Under the pieces are notes generated by a model, which was given only the letters and a program-made list of their open reading frames with translations, was not told the DNA's origin and made no database searches. From Bovifimicola sp050309585 (lineage in GTDB: Bacteria; Bacillota; Clostridia; Lachnospirales; Lachnospiraceae): a stretch of 64,000 nt of DNA. Where the stretch lies: contig JBNRML010000147.1 in assembly GCA_050309585.1 (NCBI GenBank), positions 16,316 to 80,315 on the forward strand, given 5' to 3'. Made by a program: the position numbers and the translations under genes. Position 1 is the stretch's first letter; every line of letters starts with the position of its first letter. Of the stretch, positions 25,687 to 34,686 are shown in pieces.

Positions 25687-25722
25687 AATTTTACCTCTTT
25701 TCCGGTCAAAAATAATTATTGC

Positions 25723-27759
25723 CTATTTCCCTTTTTTATAAAATATCGATATATTGTCAAATTTATTACGCAATTCATACTGTTTGTTTGAATTAACAAC
25801 GCTAATGGTTCTCCTTGATACAAAGCCCTCTAATTTTTCCATATATTCGTCACCAGTGATTTTACCTTCCGCAACATATGTAAGGCCCTTCTCCCAACTG
25901 GCAGTAAGCTCCGGATTTAGTAAATGGGTAATTGAGGCATCCACTACCTCATAAACCATTTCTCCAAGCTGTGTTGGTGTAAGTATCTGACTCTTTTTAT
26001 TCAAGTCAATATACTTTATATTAATCAGCTTTTTAAGAATTTCAGCCCTCGTGGCACTGGTTCCTATTCCGCTTCCCTTTATCTGTGCACGAAGCTCCTC
26101 ATCTTCTATAAGCTGTCCCGCATTCTCCATGGCCAGAATTATTGAACCTGAATTATACCTTTTAGGTGGACTGGTTTTTCCTTCTTTAACTGTTAATTCG
26201 TTGCATTGAAGTTTATCACCTTTTTTCAATTTTTTCAACATTTCTATGGTATTAATGTCTAATGATGTCTCTCCATCCGAAACCGTACTGTCACTCTGTT
26301 CCTTCTTCTTTCCAAAGGAGTTTTCTGCCACCTTAAGATATCCCTGATCAATTAATACCTTAAAATTTGCCAAAAACTGTTCTTTATATTCCTCATTTTC
26401 TTCCTTTAGTGGCATATAAAGCTTTAATGCCACCTTCTGATACTTTGCAGGAGGATAAAAAACACTTAAAAATCTTCTCACTATTACCTCATATACATTT
26501 CTGTATAATGGATCCATATTGTTTAGCACATTCATGCCCTGACCTGTCGGAATAATTGCATAGTGATCTGTTATCTGCTTGTCATCAACATACCTTGTTT
26601 TTTCAATGTCTTTATAAAGTCCCTTCTCAATTATTTCACTTGCAAAGTCTGAAACCATCTGAAAATTGCAAAGTCCGTTTATGTTTTTTCCTATCTCCTT
26701 CGCCACAGCACTGGACATTACTCTGGCATCTGTTCTCGGATACGTGACACACTTCTTCTCGTAAAGTTCCTGTACAACCTTTAGAGTCTGGTCAGGGCTA
26801 ATCTTAAAAAGTCTTGAACACTCATTCTGAAGCTCCGCCAGATTAAATAAAAGTGGAGGATTTTTCTTTTCCACTTTTTTCTCAACAGAATCAATTCCTG
26901 CCATGTCTCCAGTGTTCTTTATCTTTTCCATAAGCTCTTTTGCATATTTTTCCTCTGAAAATCCATTTTCCTTATACAAAAAAGGAGTTCCAAAATATTT
27001 AGAATTTTCATTTACCTTCCACTCAGCATCAAAAATAAAATTGTCATTACACTTAATATTCGCTGATACCTTGTAAAAAATTGTCTCCTTAAAGGAACGT
27101 ATTTCACGCTCTCTTCTCACAATCATTCCCAAAACACATGTCATCACACGTCCTACCGACAACGCCGTCCAGTCTTTTTTTAGGTAATTTGAAACTGCAT
27201 TTCCGTATTTGAGTGTTAAAACCCTTGAAAAATTGATTCCCATGAGATAATCTTCTTTTGCCCTTAAATATGCTGATTCAGAAAGATTATCATATTCTGA
27301 CCAGTCTTTTGCATTCTGTATGCCTTTAAGTATTTCTTCCTCTGTCTGTGAATCAATCCAGACTCTTTTTCTAACCTTATCCTTAACCTGGGCCATCATA
27401 TCCACAAGTCTGTAAATATATTCTCCCTCACGCCCGGAGTCAGTGCATATATATATTGTATCCACATCATCCCTGTTAAGGATTCCCTTTACGATATTAA
27501 ACTGTTTTTTTACTCCATCTATAATCTCGTACTTCCACTCCTTCGGGAGAAACGGAAGTGTCTGTAAGCTCCATTTTTTTAATGCCTTATCATAAGCCTC
27601 CGGATAACTCATTGTGACCAGATGTCCTACACACCAGGTCACAATGTATTCACCGTTTTCTATGTACCCATCTGCACCTCTTCCTGCTGGCATCTTTAAA
27701 GCCTTGGCAAACTCTCTGGCCACACTGGGTTTTTCTGCTATAAATACTGATTTTGCCAT
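25723..27759 (-). CDS. topB: DNA topoisomerase III
   Basis: Type IA topoisomerase of 678 residues. The Toprim domain (SVFIAEKPSVAREFAKALKM; CTDSGREGEYIYRLVD) is followed by the gyrase-like cavity domains. The active-site Tyr is in CVTYPRTDARVMSSAVAKE near residue 335, and SGIGTSATRAEILKKL lies near 575. No C-terminal zinc fingers are present, consistent with TopB. The ATG is preceded by GGAAATGAGGAAAA, a variant of the recurrent ribosome-site motif of this region. It lies between yfbR and glmS on the same strand. Confidence 0.96.
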   Translation of the reverse strand: MAKSVFIAEKPSVAREFAKALKMPAGRGADGYIENGEYIVTWCVGHLVTMSYPEAYDKALKKWSLQTLPFLPKEWKYEIIDGVKKQFNIVKGILNRDDVDTIYICTDSGREGEYIYRLVDMMAQVKDKVRKRVWIDSQTEEEILKGIQNAKDWSEYDNLSESAYLRAKEDYLMGINFSRVLTLKYGNAVSNYLKKDWTALSVGRVMTCVLGMIVRREREIRSFKETIFYKVSANIKCNDNFIFDAEWKVNENSKYFGTPFLYKENGFSEEKYAKELMEKIKNTGDMAGIDSVEKKVEKKNPPLLFNLAELQNECSRLFKISPDQTLKVVQELYEKKCVTYPRTDARVMSSAVAKEIGKNINGLCNFQMVSDFASEIIEKGLYKDIEKTRYVDDKQITDHYAIIPTGQGMNVLNNMDPLYRNVYEVIVRRFLSVFYPPAKYQKVALKLYMPLKEENEEYKEQFLANFKVLIDQGYLKVAENSFGKKKEQSDSTVSDGETSLDINTIEMLKKLKKGDKLQCNELTVKEGKTSPPKRYNSGSIILAMENAGQLIEDEELRAQIKGSGIGTSATRAEILKKLINIKYIDLNKKSQILTPTQLGEMVYEVVDASITHLLNPELTASWEKGLTYVAEGKITGDEYMEKLEGFVSRRTISVVNSNKQYELRNKFDNISIFYKKGK

Positions 27760-27786
27760 TTTTCCTCATTTCCAAATTTTTACTAT

Positions 27787-28374
27787 TTATGCCTGTTCAT
27801 CAAGAGTAAGACTATATTGACCTAAAAATTTGTCCATAAAATAGTCCGCCTCCCTGCAATTCATTTTCCTGATTGCCTGAATTGTTGCCTCCTCAGCCTG
27901 TAGAAAATCCATATTTCCCATTCGTTTCTCCTCTATGCATTTTATCAGGGCTGAAATCTTATCTGCTGCCTTTACAAAAAGATGACACAGTTCTGTTCGA
28001 GTATCTTCCCTGATTAATTTATCATAAAAGGGCCGCATTTCCTCAGGTAATCCCGATACAAGCTTGTCAATGGCTGTATCCTCAACAATTTTATATGCAT
28101 CTTTTATTTCCGGTGCAAAATATTTTACCGGTGTAGGCAAATCCCCTGTTATAATCTCTGGCACATCATGAAAAATTGCCGCCACAGCAACCTCATCAGG
28201 ATTGATATTACCATCAAAATACACATTGTGGATTATTGCAAGTGCATGGGCTATTATTGCCACATCCAGACTATGCTCGGCAATATTCTCAGATATTGTA
28301 TTTCTCATAAGCCCCCATCTGTTAATGTATTTCATTCTGGAAAGCATTGCATAAAAATTATTTTCCATTTTCAC
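27787..28374 (-). CDS. HD-domain 5'-deoxynucleotidase, YfbR type
   Basis: Likely dephosphorylates deoxyribonucleoside 5'-monophosphates. It is 195 residues with the HD signature: NIAEHSLDVAIIAHALA supplies His, AAIFHDVPEIITGDLPTPVK gives His-Asp, and VKAADKISALIKCIEEKR gives the distal Asp. The start is GTG 28374 with GAGGATA 5 bp upstream; ATG two codons on is possible. It lies 23 bp behind galM and 27 bp ahead of topB. Confidence 0.9.
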   Translation of the reverse strand: MKMENNFYAMLSRMKYINRWGLMRNTISENIAEHSLDVAIIAHALAIIHNVYFDGNINPDEVAVAAIFHDVPEIITGDLPTPVKYFAPEIKDAYKIVEDTAIDKLVSGLPEEMRPFYDKLIREDTRTELCHLFVKAADKISALIKCIEEKRMGNMDFLQAEEATIQAIRKMNCREADYFMDKFLGQYSLTLDEQA

Positions 28375-28397
28375 ACTATCCTCATTTCTGAGCTTCT

Positions 28398-29444
28398 TTA
28401 TTTATCATAAAACTCAAATTTTGTAATTGAACCATTTTCCTCTCCTGCTTTTATTACCGGGCTTGGAAAACTCTCAATATTCACTGCATCCGGAAAAAAC
28501 TGTGTTTCAAAACACAGCGCAGGATTTTTCACATATACAGCATTATCCTTACCCCTGAACTTTTCAATTGCATTTGCCGTGTAAAACTGCATTCCAGGCA
28601 TATCCGTGTACACATTCATTCCCAATGCTGAATTATCTGCTTCCACTTTAACAGCATGTTTTAATTCACCTTTTTCCATGGAAAGAACATAGTTCACATC
28701 ATATTCCTTTCCCTTGTATGCACAGCAAAAATCCTTCGTCACGTTGTCACATACTCTCGTCATTTCACGAAAATCAAAGGCTGAGCCTGCAACATGAACG
28801 ATTTCCCCGGTTGGCATCAGATTTTTATCAGCCTTTGTCACACTGTCAGCAAAAATCTGCACCCTGTGCTCCATTGCTGAACCCGATGCATGACCATTCA
28901 GATTAAAATAACTGTGATTTGTCACATTCACAGGTGTGTCTTTGTCCGAAATATATTTATAACTTATGGTCAGACATCTCTTCTCCTCTAAAATGTATTC
29001 CACACTAAACTTTAAATTTCCCGGAAAGCCCTGGTCTCCATCCGGTGAGTCCATTGTAAATATTATATGTGCCCCTGTTTCATCAACAAATGCCTTTGAT
29101 TCAAAATTTCTATACTGAAAACTGAACCCGCTGTGAAGACATCCTCCGGGACAATTTTTCATAAGCTTGTATTTTTTTCCATCAAGTGAAAATCTGGCCC
29201 TGCTTATCCGGTTCGCACATCTTCCGATTACTGCTCCAAAACCAGGCCAGTTTTTTTTATAATGCTCATATTTTTCAAGCCCCAGTACGACATCTGTGAA
29301 TTTTCCTGACTTATCTTTTATCTCTAGTCTTTGAACCGCTGCTCCCGTTTCCAAAAAAACGGCCTTCACGTTTTCGCCGGTTACAATATACATATAAACA
29401 CTTTTGTTTTCCTCAGTACCAAACAACCTTTTTTCTATGTTCAT
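28398..29444 (-). CDS. galM: Aldose 1-epimerase (galactose mutarotase)
   Basis: Interconverts alpha and beta anomers of aldohexoses. It is 348 residues from ATG 29444, which follows the motif AGAAATGAGGATTAGT. The longer frame to 29573 only translates hairpin repeats and is rejected. Family motifs are GRCANRISRARFSLDGKKY, TNHSYFNLNGHASG with the catalytic His near residue 170, and ALCFETQFFPDAVN with the catalytic Glu near 300. No galactose operon is near, so it may serve glucose from starch. Confidence 0.93.
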   Translation of the reverse strand: MNIEKRLFGTEENKSVYMYIVTGENVKAVFLETGAAVQRLEIKDKSGKFTDVVLGLEKYEHYKKNWPGFGAVIGRCANRISRARFSLDGKKYKLMKNCPGGCLHSGFSFQYRNFESKAFVDETGAHIIFTMDSPDGDQGFPGNLKFSVEYILEEKRCLTISYKYISDKDTPVNVTNHSYFNLNGHASGSAMEHRVQIFADSVTKADKNLMPTGEIVHVAGSAFDFREMTRVCDNVTKDFCCAYKGKEYDVNYVLSMEKGELKHAVKVEADNSALGMNVYTDMPGMQFYTANAIEKFRGKDNAVYVKNPALCFETQFFPDAVNIESFPSPVIKAGEENGSITKFEFYDK

Positions 29445-29605
29445 ACTAATCCTCATTTCTGAGCGACCTGTCGCGAAGAGGCGAAGAGAAAACTGCGCAG
29501 GCAGTTTCTCTTCTGCCATCAAGGCTATTTGCCTTCGCTCAGAAGCAAATAGCTGTGTGAAAAATAAGGGCATCAGCCTTATTTTTCACACTAATCTCCA
29601 TTCCG
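29445..29605 (-). repeat. Hairpin-array leader with recurrent Shine-Dalgarno motif upstream of galM
   Basis: Four consecutive perfect or near-perfect hairpins fill the gap: GTGTGAAAAATAAGG/CCTTATTTTTCACAC (29555-29591), GCTATTTGC/GCAAATAGC (29524-29553), GAAGAGAAACTG/CAGTTTTCTCTTC (29483-29513) and GCGAC/GTCGC (29463-29474). They are bounded on the upstream side by GGAATGGAGATTAGTGTG and on the galM side by TCAGAAATGAGGATTAGT. The same design, starting with a near-identical outer hairpin, recurs at 45707-45855 on the other strand. Confidence 0.8.
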
Positions 29606-29618
29606 CCCTGTGAAAACA

Positions 29619-29646
29619 ATGAGCCAGATATTATCCGGCTCATTAT
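29619..29646 (-). terminator. Terminator behind the VTC/DUF4956 operon
   Basis: ATGAGCCGGAT and ATCTGGCTCAT pair around a 3-base loop; on the minus strand TTGTTTTC follows. It lies 23 bp past the DUF4956 stop. Confidence 0.7.
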
Positions 29647-29668
29647 TATACCACATAACTATTAAATG

Positions 29669-30355
29669 TTATAGCATATCTCTAGTTTCAATGTTACTTA
29701 GAACTATGTTTAAGTTACCATTTCTGCAACGAATATCATCCATAAACTTCTTCTGGTCAGCATCCTTTTTAAGCACAACCTGATATGTAAGTTCAAACAT
29801 TGAACCTAAATTTGTTGTTTTAACCTTTTCAAGAGTAGCCTCTGATGTATATGTTTCAAAAATATCGTCAAAAACACCATTAAAGTTCAAATTCTCAGGA
29901 ATAGTGATTCTAAGGGTTTTCTTTGTTGTTTTTATCACTCCGTATCCGGTAAGCATGAGAGCCAGATAAACAGCACCTATAATAAGTGTTGTAAGTCCCG
30001 CTAAGCTCACATATCCAAGTCCTGCCGCAAGTCCAACTGCCATTGCAAAAAATACACTTGAAATATCCTTTGAATCTCCTGGCACACTACGAAAACGAAC
30101 CAATGCAAATGCCCCTGCCATTGAAAATGCCCTTGCCACATTGCTTCCAACCAGCATTATTACAATGGCAACCACCGCTGGAAGAATAACCAAAGATATG
30201 GCAAAACTTGGCGAGTAGGACCTTTTTCTGTCACTAATAATATAAATTAGGCTTATTACAAAGCCCAAAGCCAGCGCTGTCAATATGCATATCATTGCAT
30301 TTTTCGCCTCAATTTCTGTTGTTATGGATGTGGTATCAAGTATTGTCTTTAACAT
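29669..30355 (-). CDS. DUF4956 integral membrane protein
   Basis: A 228-residue protein with about four membrane segments in the first 150 residues (AMICILTALALGFVISLIYI; SFAISLVILPAVVAIVIMLV; ALVRFRSVPGDSKDISSVFF; LTTLIIGAVYLALMLTGYGV). A cytoplasmic C-terminal domain of about 80 residues follows. It overlaps the VTC-domain gene by 20 bp, a pairing often seen in Firmicutes. The function is unknown; the partnership suggests a polyphosphate- or spore-coat-associated module. It is the last gene of the four-gene regulator/kinase/VTC operon. Confidence 0.85.
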   Translation of the reverse strand: MLKTILDTTSITTEIEAKNAMICILTALALGFVISLIYIISDRKRSYSPSFAISLVILPAVVAIVIMLVGSNVARAFSMAGAFALVRFRSVPGDSKDISSVFFAMAVGLAAGLGYVSLAGLTTLIIGAVYLALMLTGYGVIKTTKKTLRITIPENLNFNGVFDDIFETYTSEATLEKVKTTNLGSMFELTYQVVLKKDADQKKFMDDIRCRNGNLNIVLSNIETRDML

Positions 30356-31070
30356 AAAAACCTCCGTCTGTTATATAATTTTTGTATTCTGTGCCGTATT
30401 TTGAGTAAGAAGTACTCTTGATGTCATACTTTTTCAAAATATCCGTAAGCCACAATGGAATACTTCCCGGCACTTTAATTTCCATTAACACTTCTCCCGG
30501 ACTCAACAGCTGTTTTCCCCAGTCACCCTTTTCCAAAAACACATCCTCTCTCCTTGTTCTGATATTTCTGTCGAATGTGATTCGAAGATTTTCATCATCT
30601 TTACCAAACATTGCAACCCTGTCATATGCAAGAAAAAGTGCAGGCTTAGGTTTATAAAACCTCATAAAATAATCAAGTTCCCTGGTGACCTGTTCATTAA
30701 TCTTAGGTCCATAAGGAATAATTCCCGAAAGGGTAAAATCATATGCCTGATGTAATTTAAGGACAATCCTTCTCTTGTTTACTATCCCCTGATACTTTTT
30801 CTTAATTTCCAGAAATACATTTGAGTCCATATCAGGAACCCCATAACTTCGAAGCCTGAGTTTTTCTTTATATACAGGCTTTTCTATGGAATTTCTGATA
30901 AGCTCGTTGGTATCTGTATCAAAGTATATATTATTAATTGAATAATGCTTCCCCTCTTTGCAGTACTTGTCTAGTACCATACCCTCTAAAATATCATAAT
31001 AAAATTTAGCATAAATATCTTCTGTAATCAAATACTTTTTTTCAATTCTGTTAAAAACCTCAATAGCCAT
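30336..31070 (-). CDS. VTC-domain protein (polyphosphate polymerase-like)
   Basis: A 244-residue single-domain protein of the VTC tunnel-fold family, whose eukaryotic members synthesise polyphosphate from ATP. Basic and acidic tunnel motifs are visible: FNRIEKKYLIT at the N terminus, NNIYFDTDTNELIRNSIEKP, KLRLRSYG, VFLEIKKKYQGIVNKRRIVL and VLMEIKVPGSIPLWL. The ATG at 31070 shares a base with the kinase stop (TGATG), so the genes are translationally coupled. Whether it polymerises phosphate or processes another triphosphate is not decidable here. Coupling to a two-component system suggests control by an external signal. Confidence 0.87.
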   Translation of the reverse strand: MAIEVFNRIEKKYLITEDIYAKFYYDILEGMVLDKYCKEGKHYSINNIYFDTDTNELIRNSIEKPVYKEKLRLRSYGVPDMDSNVFLEIKKKYQGIVNKRRIVLKLHQAYDFTLSGIIPYGPKINEQVTRELDYFMRFYKPKPALFLAYDRVAMFGKDDENLRITFDRNIRTRREDVFLEKGDWGKQLLSPGEVLMEIKVPGSIPLWLTDILKKYDIKSTSYSKYGTEYKNYITDGGFYVKDNT

Positions 31071-32545
31071 CACAATTCTCCATTCTGCTCTACTTCTCCA
31101 ATGTCACCACGTATTAAAGGCAGCTCAAACCAAAAGCAGCATCCTTCACCCATCTTGCTTTCCACACCATATCTGGCATTATGAAGCTCAAGAATGTTTT
31201 TTACTATTGAAAGACCTAAGCCTGTACCAATAATATATCTTTTATGACTTTTATTCACTTTGTAATAACGTTCCCAGACATTATCCATTTTGTCTTCTTC
31301 TATTCCTTCACCGTCATCTCTAACCTCAATTCTAACTATATCATTATCTATAATCTGAAAAATATCTACTTTTTTTTCTACTCCGCAATAATTAACCGCA
31401 TTTCCCATAAGATTGTACATAACCTGGTATATCTTGAACTCATCTGCCTCCACATACGCGTTCCTGTCATATTTAAATGTGACGGAATATCCGTATGGCT
31501 CCAAGAACTTGGCATGACGCTGAATAGTTGATTTTATGCTCTCCGTCAGGTTGAACTCTTTTGTCTCAAGCTTGGCAACTCCGGCCTGAATCTTTGACAT
31601 ATCAAGCAAATCATTAACCAGCAAAGTCAGATGCTTTGTTTCATCAATTATTACCTGTACATTTTCCGGAGTATTCTCTCCCGGAATATCACGCATAACC
31701 TCAGCATAAGCATTTATCATGGTAAGTGGAGTTCTAAGGTCATGTGACACATTTGCAATAAGCTCCTTTTGCAGAATATCTGTCTTAACCAGTTCCTTGG
31801 CTGTCTGATTAAGGGTGTCAGCTAATTCCATAACCTCCTTATAGTATTTTTCATTTACAAACTTCACCTTGAAATTTCCCTTTGAGATTGCCTTAGATGC
31901 CTCATTTATCTTGATTATTGGATATGAAACCCAACGGGATATTAATATAGCAATAAGCAGCGAAATGACAAGCATCACCACACTTATGTAAATATGCTGG
32001 ATTTTCAGTGTATGCACTGTTGCCTCCACAGGACTTACTACTGAATCCAGAAATACAACATATTTATTATCATTTTTATCCGTGATTATTTTAACTTTAA
32101 CAATGCTCTCAATTTTTTCGTCATTATCTGCTCCTGTATGCCTGTTTTCATCTTTCCGATATTTTGAAATATCTCTTATATTTAATTCTCCGTTATTATT
32201 CTGTGCCTCTTTGTAACACTTTTCCAATTCAGTATTTGACATTTTGTGAATATTGCATCCCAAAAACATTTCCACAGAACAAAGACTATTCATTTTTTCA
32301 TCTGTCACAATAATACAGAGATTATATTTTTTAGCAATTGATTCAAGCTCATTTCGCAAATTATCTTTACCTATTACTTTTAACACATCATTCTCTGCCT
32401 CACTAAGCTCCGATACCCTTGTCTGTTTATAAAACCTTGGATAATAAACAACCTGAAAAAACCACAGAACAACCAATAGGACACACGCCCAAAAAAGAAG
32501 GTAAAAGAATATTTTCCACTTAATGCTTATTCTGTTTATTTTCAA
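31070..32545 (-). CDS. Membrane sensor histidine kinase
   Basis: A 491-residue class I kinase. A first membrane segment (IFFYLLFWACVLLVVLWFFQVV) and a second near residue 185 (ISVVMLVISLLIAILIS) frame an extracytoplasmic sensor of about 140 residues. A HAMP domain follows (SRWVSYPIIKINEASKAISK), then HisKA with the phospho-His in ELIANVSHDLRTPLTMINAY and HATPase boxes N (YNLMGNAVNYC), G1 (VRDDGEGIEED) and G2 (GTGLGLSIVKNIL). It overlaps the response regulator by 26 bp. The sensor domain shows no recognised ligand fold. Confidence 0.95.
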   Translation of the reverse strand: MKINRISIKWKIFFYLLFWACVLLVVLWFFQVVYYPRFYKQTRVSELSEAENDVLKVIGKDNLRNELESIAKKYNLCIIVTDEKMNSLCSVEMFLGCNIHKMSNTELEKCYKEAQNNNGELNIRDISKYRKDENRHTGADNDEKIESIVKVKIITDKNDNKYVVFLDSVVSPVEATVHTLKIQHIYISVVMLVISLLIAILISRWVSYPIIKINEASKAISKGNFKVKFVNEKYYKEVMELADTLNQTAKELVKTDILQKELIANVSHDLRTPLTMINAYAEVMRDIPGENTPENVQVIIDETKHLTLLVNDLLDMSKIQAGVAKLETKEFNLTESIKSTIQRHAKFLEPYGYSVTFKYDRNAYVEADEFKIYQVMYNLMGNAVNYCGVEKKVDIFQIIDNDIVRIEVRDDGEGIEEDKMDNVWERYYKVNKSHKRYIIGTGLGLSIVKNILELHNARYGVESKMGEGCCFWFELPLIRGDIGEVEQNGEL

Positions 32546-33212
32546 AACGATATCCCACCCCCCTCAGTGTAACAAGATACTTACGGTATTTTCCCAGTGC
32601 ACTTCTCAAAAGTTTAATATGGGTGTCAAGTGTTCTGTCATCCCCGTAATAATCATAACCCCACACATCATTTATCAATTTCTCACGTGTGAGAGCCACA
32701 CCTCTGTTTGACACAAGATAGAAGAGTAAATCATACTCCTTAGGTGTCATATCGACCTGTTTTCCATCGATAGTAACTATTCTTCCCGTAAAATCAACAT
32801 GAAGTCCTTCCAAATCAAATACGTCATTCTTTTCATTGATTTCTGGCTTTTTATTATGTCTGCCTATAACTACTTTAGCCCTCAACATAAGCTCTCTTGG
32901 CGAGAATGGCTTTACAACGTAATCATCAATTCCTATCTCAAATCCATGTATTTTGTCATATTCCTCACCCCGGGCAGATAGCATAATGATGGGAATATCC
33001 TTTTTTTCTCTAATTTTCTTACAAGTTGTAAACCCATCTAACTCAGGCATCATAATATCAAGAATAATAAGGTCAAAATCCTGTTTTTCGCATATGTTAA
33101 TTGCTTCTATTCCATTTCCCACTTCTGTTATTTTATATCCCTCAAACTCACCATATTTTCTAATAACTGTCCTAATTTTCTCTTCATCATCCACTACAAG
33201 AATGCTATACAT
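32520..33212 (-). CDS. OmpR/PhoB-family response regulator
   Basis: A 230-residue DNA-binding regulator. The receiver domain has VVDDEEKIR, the phospho-acceptor in LIILDIMMPELDGF, and IMLSARGEEYDKIHGFEIG with VVKPFSPREL. The C-terminal winged helix carries VDMTPKEYDLLFYLVSNRG and WGYDYYGDDRTLDTHIKLL. The start is ATG 33212 (GGAGGG upstream); GTG 33224 is part of the same ribosome region. First gene of the operon with kinase, VTC and DUF4956, which are its likely targets. Confidence 0.95.
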   Translation of the reverse strand: MYSILVVDDEEKIRTVIRKYGEFEGYKITEVGNGIEAINICEKQDFDLIILDIMMPELDGFTTCKKIREKKDIPIIMLSARGEEYDKIHGFEIGIDDYVVKPFSPRELMLRAKVVIGRHNKKPEINEKNDVFDLEGLHVDFTGRIVTIDGKQVDMTPKEYDLLFYLVSNRGVALTREKLINDVWGYDYYGDDRTLDTHIKLLRSALGKYRKYLVTLRGVGYRFENKQNKH

Positions 33213-33339
33213 TTTTCCCTCCACTTTTGAATTATCATAAAAAACACAAGAATTATATCTTATTTATGTGATAATGTTGTGAAAACTTCTCTGTTTTTTA
33301 CATAAAACAAATATTCTTTAATAATATTTACCGTTTTTA

Positions 33340-33368
33340 TTGTATTTTTTGAATTTTTATTGTAGAAT
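33340..33368 (+). promoter_or_regulatory. Promoter for cheY and the CheX-like gene
   Basis: TTGTAT (33340-33345) and TAGAAT (33363-33368) are 17 bp apart, about 50 bp upstream of the cheY-like start. The whole 33213-33416 gap is AT-rich and carries the divergent promoters of this gene and the response regulator. Confidence 0.5.
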
Positions 33369-33416
33369 ATTATCATATTTTATTGTTGATTATAAAGTTG
33401 AAAGGAGTTTTAGTCA

Positions 33417-33785
33417 ATGAAAATTAATGAATTAAAGGTGCTTGTGTCAGATGACTCCATTCTTTCACGAAAAAAATTGAAAGACTGCATTATCTCACTT
33501 GGTTGCGAGCAGGTATTTGAAGCAGCAGATGGTGAGGAGGCTATTGCTCAATATGAAGCAAATAAACCAGACGTTGTCTTCATGGATATCGTTATGCCAA
33601 AAAAGGACGGCATTGAAGCCCTCAAGGGAATTCTCGAAATAGATCCAGGCGCAAAAATTATTATGGCATCATCAGTTGGTACACAGTCTTATTTAAAAGA
33701 CGCCATCAAAGCCGGTGCTACTGATTTCCTCCAGAAGCCAATTGACTCTGAGCAGGTAAAAAAACTTATTGAATCATTATTATAG
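33417..33785 (+). CDS. Single-domain response regulator, CheY-like
   Basis: A 122-residue receiver without an output domain. Acidic pocket residues lie in LVSDDSILSRKK, the phospho-acceptor Asp near residue 58 is in VVFMDIVMPKKDGIEAL, and MASSVGTQSYLKDAIKAGATDFLQKPID supplies the Ser/Thr and Lys. GAAAGGAGT precedes the ATG. It is 19 bp ahead of a CheX/CheC-type protein, so the pair is probably a phospho-signal and its phosphatase. No other che genes are adjacent. Confidence 0.93.
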   Translation: MKINELKVLVSDDSILSRKKLKDCIISLGCEQVFEAADGEEAIAQYEANKPDVVFMDIVMPKKDGIEALKGILEIDPGAKIIMASSVGTQSYLKDAIKAGATDFLQKPIDSEQVKKLIESLL

Positions 33786-33804
33786 GTCGTGAGGAGGGAA
33801 AGAC

Positions 33805-34686
33805 ATGTTTACACAATTTTTTGGAAATTATTTATTAAATGAAAAGCTTGTAACACCTGAACAGCTTGTTGACGCGTTACAGGACAAGAAAAACACCAGA
33901 ATGAAACTGGGTGTTTTAGCTATTAATGCCGGATATATGACCGCAAGCCAGGTTGAACGCGTTCATGAAATGCAGAAAAAAATGGACAAACGTTTTGGTG
34001 ATACTGCAGTTGAACTCGGCTACGTTACTGATGAGCAGGTTGGTGAACTGCTTCACGCCCAGCCAGTAGGATATCTTTTACTTGGACAGGCATTAGTTGA
34101 CAAAGGATATATGGACAATGCTGCATTTGAAAGTGCAATCAATGCTTACAAGGAAAAATATTCTCTCTCTGACGAGGATATCGCTTCAAATGAACAGGGC
34201 AAAACAGAAACTCTTGTAACTTCTCTCTGTGATTTTTCAAAGACAAAAAATCCGGAATTATATGAAGAGTTTGTATCCCTCTTAATTAATAACCTTATTC
34301 GTTTTGTTGGTGATGATTTCACACCACTCAATCCTGAGTACAGCATCAATTCTACTTCATTCAAGTCAACAAGTCAGGAAGTAAATGGTGAATTTTCGAC
34401 TGTAACAAGAATTTTTGCTGACGAGACAACATTGATTGAATTTGCTGAGAGATATTCCGGAGAGGAAATCAATGAATTAAATGAATATGTAGAAGCTTCC
34501 GGACAGGATTTCATAAACTTACATAATGGTTTATTTACAGTTAATGTTTCAAACAACCAGCAGATTGAACTTACATTAACTCCTCCTACTCCACTAGCAG
34601 GTTTAAATCCAATGGATGTTGATAACTGCCTTGTACTTCCATTCCAGTATCCATTTGGAACAATCAGGGTTTCTATTTCATTATAG
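33805..34686 (+). CDS. CheX-like phosphatase domain fused to N-terminal MshEN-like repeats
   Basis: A 293-residue protein. The first 130 residues contain three related helical repeats (GNYLLNEKLVTPEQLVDALQ; LGVLAINAGYMTASQVERVH; LGQALVDKGYMDNAAFESAI) of the type seen at the N termini of secretion ATPases, where some bind c-di-GMP. Residues 150-293 resemble CheX/CheC phosphatases, with an ELNEYVEASGQDFINLHNG helix comparable to the E-x-x-N active site. GTGAGGAGGG precedes the ATG. It follows the CheY-like gene in one operon. I infer a CheY-P phosphatase whose activity may respond to a nucleotide or protein signal. The domain match is by eye. Confidence 0.75.
   Translation: MFTQFFGNYLLNEKLVTPEQLVDALQDKKNTRMKLGVLAINAGYMTASQVERVHEMQKKMDKRFGDTAVELGYVTDEQVGELLHAQPVGYLLLGQALVDKGYMDNAAFESAINAYKEKYSLSDEDIASNEQGKTETLVTSLCDFSKTKNPELYEEFVSLLINNLIRFVGDDFTPLNPEYSINSTSFKSTSQEVNGEFSTVTRIFADETTLIEFAERYSGEEINELNEYVEASGQDFINLHNGLFTVNVSNNQQIELTLTPPTPLAGLNPMDVDNCLVLPFQYPFGTIRVSISL

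Noticed and set aside
25687..25722. glmS ribozyme
   Set aside because: Only 36 bp separate glmS from topB, far too short for the ribozyme core.
29445..29573. N-terminal extension of galM (MPLFFTQLFASERRQ...)
   Set aside because: It translates the hairpin array; ATG 29444 with GAGG matches the family length.
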